The position numbers and the translations under genes were made by a program. A stretch of DNA of 64,000 nt from Dastarcus helophoroides (lineage: Eukaryota; Arthropoda; Insecta; Coleoptera; Bothrideridae), in assembly GCA_028583605.1 (NCBI GenBank), contig CM053333.1, forward strand, positions 14,612,638 to 14,676,637, in the 5' to 3' direction. Below are positions 59,881 through 64,000 of this stretch, in pieces. The first letter of the stretch is position 1; every line of letters begins with the position of its first letter. The notes beneath the pieces were generated by a model. The model worked only from the letters and a program-made list of their open reading frames with translations, had not been told where the DNA came from and made no database searches.

Positions 59881-61080
59881 CGAGGGTTGCCTTTTAAGTT
59901 TTTACAAAAAGTGAAACAGAAATGAATAAGTTCGAAACAAAGTGTTTTATTGCTTTTCGAAATATTCGTCCTTAAGGTCTATACATTGTTGCATACGCTC
60001 AAACCAAGTCTGGAAACATTTTTTCCAGTCTGAAGCTGATATCGTAGAAACATGGTTTTGAAAGTCTTCAACAGCTTCTTGAGGTGATGATAAATCGGGT
60101 GAATACGGGCAATGAGACATTAACTCGATGTTTTTCTCCTTTCAGTTGTTTGACATGTTTTATGAGAACTGGCATTGTCGTGATGAACAATGATGCGACG
60201 TTATTTGTTTTTTTTTCCTTATTTCATCGAAGACCGTTGGCAAACAAATTGTTGTATACCATTCGGTATTAACAGTTCTTCGATCCTCTAATGAAATGGT
60301 TGCGACGTGTCCAGTACAACAGAAGAAACAAGCGATCATTTTCTTGGAAGTGCTCTGTGAACGAACAACTTAAGTGGGACTGGGTTCATCATTAAACACC
60401 CAAACAGTAGACTGTTTGCTTTCAGGATCATATGAATATATCCAAGTTTCGTTGCCTGTAATAATGTTGTATACGGATTTTTTCAAGATTTCCTGACACC
60501 AATCAACACAACGCTTTTTTTGCGCTTCGGTCAAATTATGCGGAATCCATCTGGAACATATCTTTCTCACACCTAAATTTTCATACAAAATCGATTGCAT
60601 TGCAGTCTGCGATATCCTAAGAGACGTCTCTATATGTCTGTAAGTCACATGCCGATTTTCTTTAATCATGTTCCGCGCAGCATCGATGTTTCTCGGAATG
60701 ACAACCAATTTTGGCCGACCTTCTCGACATCCATCACTGACGGACGCACGACCATGATGAAATTCTGCAAACTAATTGTAAACAGTCTTCTCTGATGGTG
60801 CTTCATTACCAAAAGTTGCACAAAGCGATTCTATGCATTGCTGTTGAGTAAGGCCTTTTTTAAAATCATAAAAAATCATCCAACGTAAGCCTTCACAGGT
60901 AATTTCCATTTTTGCACAAACTTGCTTCTTTTAAACGTTCACTATCAACAACTTACTCAGTCAATTTCTAAATTGATTCTGGCTTTGCAATAACAAATGT
61001 CAATGTTCACAAATACAGTGGTGTCACAACTCATTAACGCCACCTATTGTTCGATTGTAAAAACTTAAGGGCAACCCTCG
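59881..61080. mobile_element. mariner element, irritans-like
   Basis: The inverted termini are cgagggttgccttttaagtt (59881-59900) and its complement at 61061-61080 with small differences. TA precedes the left end; on the right the equivalent bases are CA, followed by TA. Length is 1200 bases. The transposase is on the minus strand, and the flanks are unrelated A/T-rich sequence. Size and ends fit mariner elements of the irritans group. Confidence 0.9.
59947..60909 (-). pseudogene. mariner transposase with stop, D-to-N and internal deletion
   Basis: Starts MEITCEGLRWMIFYDFKKGL at 60909 and ends YFEKQ at 59947. Lesions seen: an in-frame TAG in place of Trp at TVYN*FAEF (~60777); the first catalytic Asp replaced by Asn (ITGNETWIYSYDPE); a stop after DEPSPT at 60370-60372; a frameshift in an A9 tract near 60205-60215; and a gap of about 19 codons after PYSPDL, joining it directly to SSPQEAVED. 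The second Asp (VHHDNASSH) remains. Otherwise it is typical of the family, with the HTH region, WVFNDEPSPT and WFERMQQCIDL. Confidence 0.9.
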
Positions 61081-61284
61081 CATATTGATTATAATTGGAC
61101 CCTGCGAAAAATAATGTTTTTATTCACATTGTCCGACCATGATAAATAATAACGTCTACGTATCGTATTTACTCACTTTGACCAAATTTGATCAGACATT
61201 GTACATACTAACTAGATAAACTGATTAATACCGTCAAATAAATCACATCGGCTGAATTCAGTAAACAACTATAGTCATAATAGC
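61081..61284. other. Short spacer
   Basis: No recognised feature between the mariner element and the next repeat. Confidence 0.35.
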
Positions 61285-61600
61285 TTGATATCGAAATACA
61301 AATCTTCTTCCCTGAAGCCAAGAAAGATTAAAAAACATAATAAAGGTAGCTTTAACGCGTTTCGACAGCCAAGTTATAATCTTCAGAGAAATACTAACAT
61401 CTAATCCTAAAATTAAGCCTTATATAGTAAGAATATTCATTTCGTGCATGATCGACCGCATCCGAATACGCATGCGCATCTAATCATACACGTCGTAGTG
61501 TCACAATGTGTATGATTAGATGCGCATGGCTGTCGAAACACGTTAGAGCAACCTTTGGAGTGTTTTTTAATCTATCTATCTATCTTCAAAAATTGAAGAT
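61285..61600. repeat. Inverted pair of CTGAAGA...CGAAACGCGTT repeats around a 21-bp hairpin
   Basis: A minus-strand copy (~61300-61400) and a partial plus-strand copy (61527-61570) face each other. Between them a perfect 21-base inverted repeat, 61471-61491 and 61508-61528, encloses a 16-base loop. A short ATCT run (61571-61588) follows. This is the same family as 49350-49480. The inverted arrangement resembles that of the neighbouring hammerhead element. Confidence 0.7.
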
Positions 61601-62012
61601 AACCAAGTCCATTCCACCAAAAAAATTAATAATAATAGCCAGATATTATACATAATATCTAAATTAATTACTTTGGTTGTAACATAATGGGAAAAGCTGT
61701 CAAATATATTGCCCTAGGTACTACATTACTTTTTTATTAAAATGTGTAGAACGGTTTACTCACAACAAATTAAAATCTCTTCGAAAACATTCTTCGCCTA
61801 TACCTTCCGAAAATCGTAAATTTGACACTGAATATTCCAGCGTCGGCACCGTCACGGTTCTTTTAAGGTTGCAAGCTTATAAATAACACCGTGAGTAACA
61901 TCTGACATAAATTTTAAAAAAATCTATTAAAAAAAAATTAATTTTTGAGGCAACCGGTCGGTCAAATTGCCGTCGCCGCTGTCGTGTGTAAAGTTGCATT
62001 AAACTTTTTGTT
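61601..62012. other. Spacer without recognised gene
   Basis: A small palindromic patch, accgtcacggt, lies near 61846-61856. The 73-codon ORF starting at 61945 runs into the following element and is not a gene. Confidence 0.35.
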
Positions 62013-62024
62013 ATTTAAAATTTA
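62013..62024. repeat. Left target-site duplication
   Basis: atttaaaattta, identical to 62724-62735 on the far side of the hammerhead element. Confidence 0.9.
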
Positions 62025-62049
62025 CTATAATGCACAGACCAATAGGTTT

Positions 62050-62149
62050 GAACATTTATTAGATTCGAAGTTTGGAAACCAAATACCGGTTTCGATCTTG
62101 TTAGATCTCGTCAGTTTGGTATATCCAACTCGAATGCTAATAAATGTTC
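62050..62149 (-). ncRNA. Hammerhead ribozyme, family A, inverted copy
   Basis: Exact reverse complement of the ribozyme at 62450-62549. Core CTGACGA is at 62114-62108, GAAA at 62093-62090, palindromic stem III accggt at 62090-62085, and the cleavage base A at 62084. All conserved positions are intact, so it is predicted active when the minus strand is transcribed. Confidence 0.85.
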
Positions 62150-62449
62150 CGACAAGTAAGTACTAAAACTTTCACAGGCGTCGAGCGAGTGACTTTTTAG
62201 TACTACCACCTATTGGTCCATAGAGAAACTATGGCCATCGCCAACAATGTCGTATGCAAGAAGAATGCAACCTAGACTACAAATTCATGCAGCCCTCCAG
62301 GCGTGTATAGTTGAATTTGTAGTCTAGGTTGCATTCTTCTTGCATACGACATTGTTGGCGATGGCCATAGTTTCTCTATGGACCAATAGGTGGTAGTACT
62401 AAAAAGTCACTCGCTCGACGCCTGTGAAAGTTTTAGTACTTACTTGTCG

Positions 62450-62549
62450 GAACATTTATTAGCATTCGAGTTGGATATACCAAACTGACGAGATCTAACA
62501 AGATCGAAACCGGTATTTGGTTTCCAAACTTCGAATCTAATAAATGTTC
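62450..62549 (+). ncRNA. Hammerhead ribozyme, family A, intact (type I)
   Basis: Inner stem I is accaaa (62479-62484) with tttggt (62516-62521). The core is CTGACGA (62485-62491). Stem II is gatc/gatc (62492-62495, 62502-62505) with loop taacaa. GAA is at 62506-62508. Stem III is the palindrome accggt (62509-62514), and A62515 is the cleavage base (triplet GTA). Outer stem I helices continue through gga/tcc and attcga/tcgaat to gaacatttattag (62450-62462) with ctaataaatgttc (62537-62549). A loopless palindromic stem III usually means activity as a dimer or in tandem RNA, which suits a concatemeric transcript. Confidence 0.88.
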
Positions 62550-62723
62550 AAACCTATTGGTCTGTGCATTATAGAATCCTTGTCTTCTGGGAACTCTCCT
62601 AGAGAGCAACCGCTTCGCTAGGTGGCAGTGTTGCAACTGTTGGTAGTTCAGCTACCTATGATTCACCACTATACACGCCTGGAGGGCTGCATGAATTTGT
62701 AGTCTAGGTTGCATTCTTCTTGC

Positions 62724-62735
62724 ATTTAAAATTTA
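62724..62735. repeat. Right target-site duplication
   Basis: atttaaaattta, the partner of 62013-62024. Confidence 0.9.
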
Positions 62736-63446
62736 GTCAACGAAAAACCGCTCGTGTGTAAGAAGCGCTTGTCCGTCCGTCCGTCTGTCACAGAGTAAAT
62801 AATATATTTTAGACTAAAATTGGGGGTTAATTTGTGGAACGAAAAATCAAGTTTTAATTAATATACCGTATGAAGTGTCATTCAAAAGAACTAACTCTAA
62901 AGATTCCAAATTATTTTTTTAATAATTTTTAGACCAGTGGTCTTAGTTATATAGATCAAAATTTGCAAGAAATGACCGTTGCCTCTTGGTCTCCTAAGTT
63001 TTTAAAGATAAAATTTTGATTCTAATAGGGTTAGTAGATATTGAGTCAGAGCTTATCGGGTTGCAACATCGATTAAATAAAAGTTAACAAATAAATGTCA
63101 ATCCATTACAGAACATTTATTTAACTTTGATGCAATATGTCAATATTTTAAGAAATAATTTTAAATTCGCCCGGAACTTAAACATTGATATTTTTAATCC
63201 ATTCATTCACTCATTAAATATAAACCCATTATTAATTAATATTGATTTATTTTAGTTATTGTTAATATCATTTATAAGTTATGAACCTAAACATTTTTAA
63301 ATACATTAGGTTAACAATTGATACGGGGCTATTTTTGCAAAAGCTGAATACAAATCTGTTGTCAAAATATATATCCTCGTCGTTCTTTTTGTTGCCATAA
63401 TCATAAAAATATACTGAAAATTGTAATTTTTAAATTCCCACATAAC
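62736..63446. other. Spacer with short GTCC run
   Basis: Contains a (GTCC)n run at ~62769-62788, otherwise A/T-rich and unrecognised. Confidence 0.4.
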
Positions 63447-63495
63447 CAGAGCCGGATTAAACTCCAGTTTAGACAAAATGTAAATCGGGCCCCAC
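63447..63495. repeat. hAT-type terminus-like motif, second copy
   Basis: cagagccggattaaactcc followed by gggcccc at 63487-63493. The same layout occurs at 1095-1150. It resembles a non-autonomous hAT end; no partner terminus is found before the window ends. Confidence 0.35.
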
Positions 63496-64000
63496 TTACA
63501 TTTTTTTTGTCTTTTCAACTATATTATTATTACTATAGACTCAGGCTTCTATAATTTATAAAGCAAAATATGTGGGATTAATATTAACTTAGATTATTTC
63601 AGGATTCCCCAAGAAAATTGCTTTCAGAAATTTTGAGTTCCATGAAATTTTAGCTTCTTTCCTAAAATTTCGTATTAAACAGAGATTTTTCCCTTAAACT
63701 TCGCCTTTAAACTTTCAGCTCGAAATTTCAATTTTAAACTAGTTTTGACTTTTTTATTTAGTTTTGGCCAACGTTTGTAACTGAACTGATAGTTACTAGC
63801 CTCTTTTACCGGGGGTAATACTGATTTGTTCCTATATTATAGAATATCATACATATTTTACAAAAACGTAGATGTGACTACTCGAAAATCCAATACCTTT
63901 ATTATCTGCTGAATGATAATACAAATTTAAAAAAAACTGCTAATACGAATTCTTAAAATGTTACTGCTAAAAACTGACGTAGTAGGCCTTGACTTTTGTA
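63496..64000. other. Spacer to window end
   Basis: A/T-rich motif sequence at 63600-63760, then unrecognised. Confidence 0.35.

Larger units (their letters stand above)
62025..62723 (+). mobile_element. Retrozyme/Penelope-type hammerhead element (family A, recent copy)
   Basis: A 699-base insertion between perfect 12-base target duplications. 62025-62287 and 62312-62574 are inverted arms of 263 bases with no difference I could find, around a 24-base loop. 62312-62343 recurs directly at 62692-62723. The loop (62288-62311) recurs inverted at 62668-62691. All parts are explained as one 380-base monomer (62312-62691), read past its end in both orientations, with one hammerhead per monomer. No ORF, RT or endonuclease is encoded. 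Inverted 5' arms, variable-length target duplications and a short-stem-III hammerhead are described for Penelope-like pseudo-LTRs and for animal retrozymes. Short ORFs with YNAQTNRFEHLLDSKFGNQ on both strands merely read through the arms. Confidence 0.85.

Noticed and set aside
61945..62636. ORFs sharing YNAQTNRFEHLL on both strands
   Set aside because: They read through the inverted arms of the hammerhead element; the identity is explained by the repeat.
1..64000. CRISPR arrays, rRNA genes or bacterial operons
   Set aside because: No direct-repeat/spacer pattern, no rRNA-like conserved sequence and no gene clusters; the window is eukaryotic.

Overview
This looks like a 64 kb piece of an insect nuclear genome. 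It is very AT-rich. Its two protein-coding loci are intron-containing, single-pass leucine-rich-repeat (LRR) proteins, one of them an ortholog of Drosophila windpipe. Everything else is decayed insect-type transposable elements and introns or spacers of simple A/T-rich sequence. I see no rRNA, no intact tRNA and no CRISPR. The insect order cannot be fixed from the sequence alone.

Layout. 1-2630: upstream intron of an LRR receptor-like gene whose last coding exon is 2631-4481 (+). 4.5-13.2 kb: 3' UTR, a tRNA-like SINE head, A/T-rich spacer and a complete-looking hammerhead ribozyme at 12032-12080. 13.2-16.5 kb: hAT transposase relic, RTE-like reverse-transcriptase relic and a 312-bp tandem duplication. 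18.9-23.1 kb: pogo/Tigger-like MITE, a Tc1/mariner-type element with ~260-bp inverted repeats and a TTAA-flanked MITE. 25.7-28.1 kb: windpipe-like gene on the minus strand. 29.1-30.5 kb: a foldback with ~440-bp arms. 31.9 kb: hammerhead relic. 37.7-41.1 kb: an I-group non-LTR retrotransposon nested inside a hammerhead-bearing repeat. 42-46.5 kb: CR1/Jockey-type tail, another hammerhead-like motif and a small ORF with a hairpin. 47.5-48.5 kb: satellite array. 49-56 kb: repeats, an endonuclease-like ORF and a CR1/Jockey-type relic. 59.9-61.1 kb: mariner element. 61.3-62.7 kb: two inverted-repeat structures, the second carrying two intact hammerhead ribozymes.

The most interesting system is the hammerhead set. 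Six motif copies lie in at least three sequence families. The freshest insertion (62025-62723) is bounded by a perfect 12-bp target duplication and reads on both strands as a circular permutation of one 380-bp monomer with one ribozyme per monomer. This is the architecture expected of Penelope-mobilised retrozymes or Penelope pseudo-LTRs. An older copy of the same family (37758-41063, 13-bp target duplication) was later split by a 5'-truncated I-type retrotransposon. No Penelope reverse transcriptase or GIY-YIG endonuclease is visible here, so the copies appear non-autonomous.
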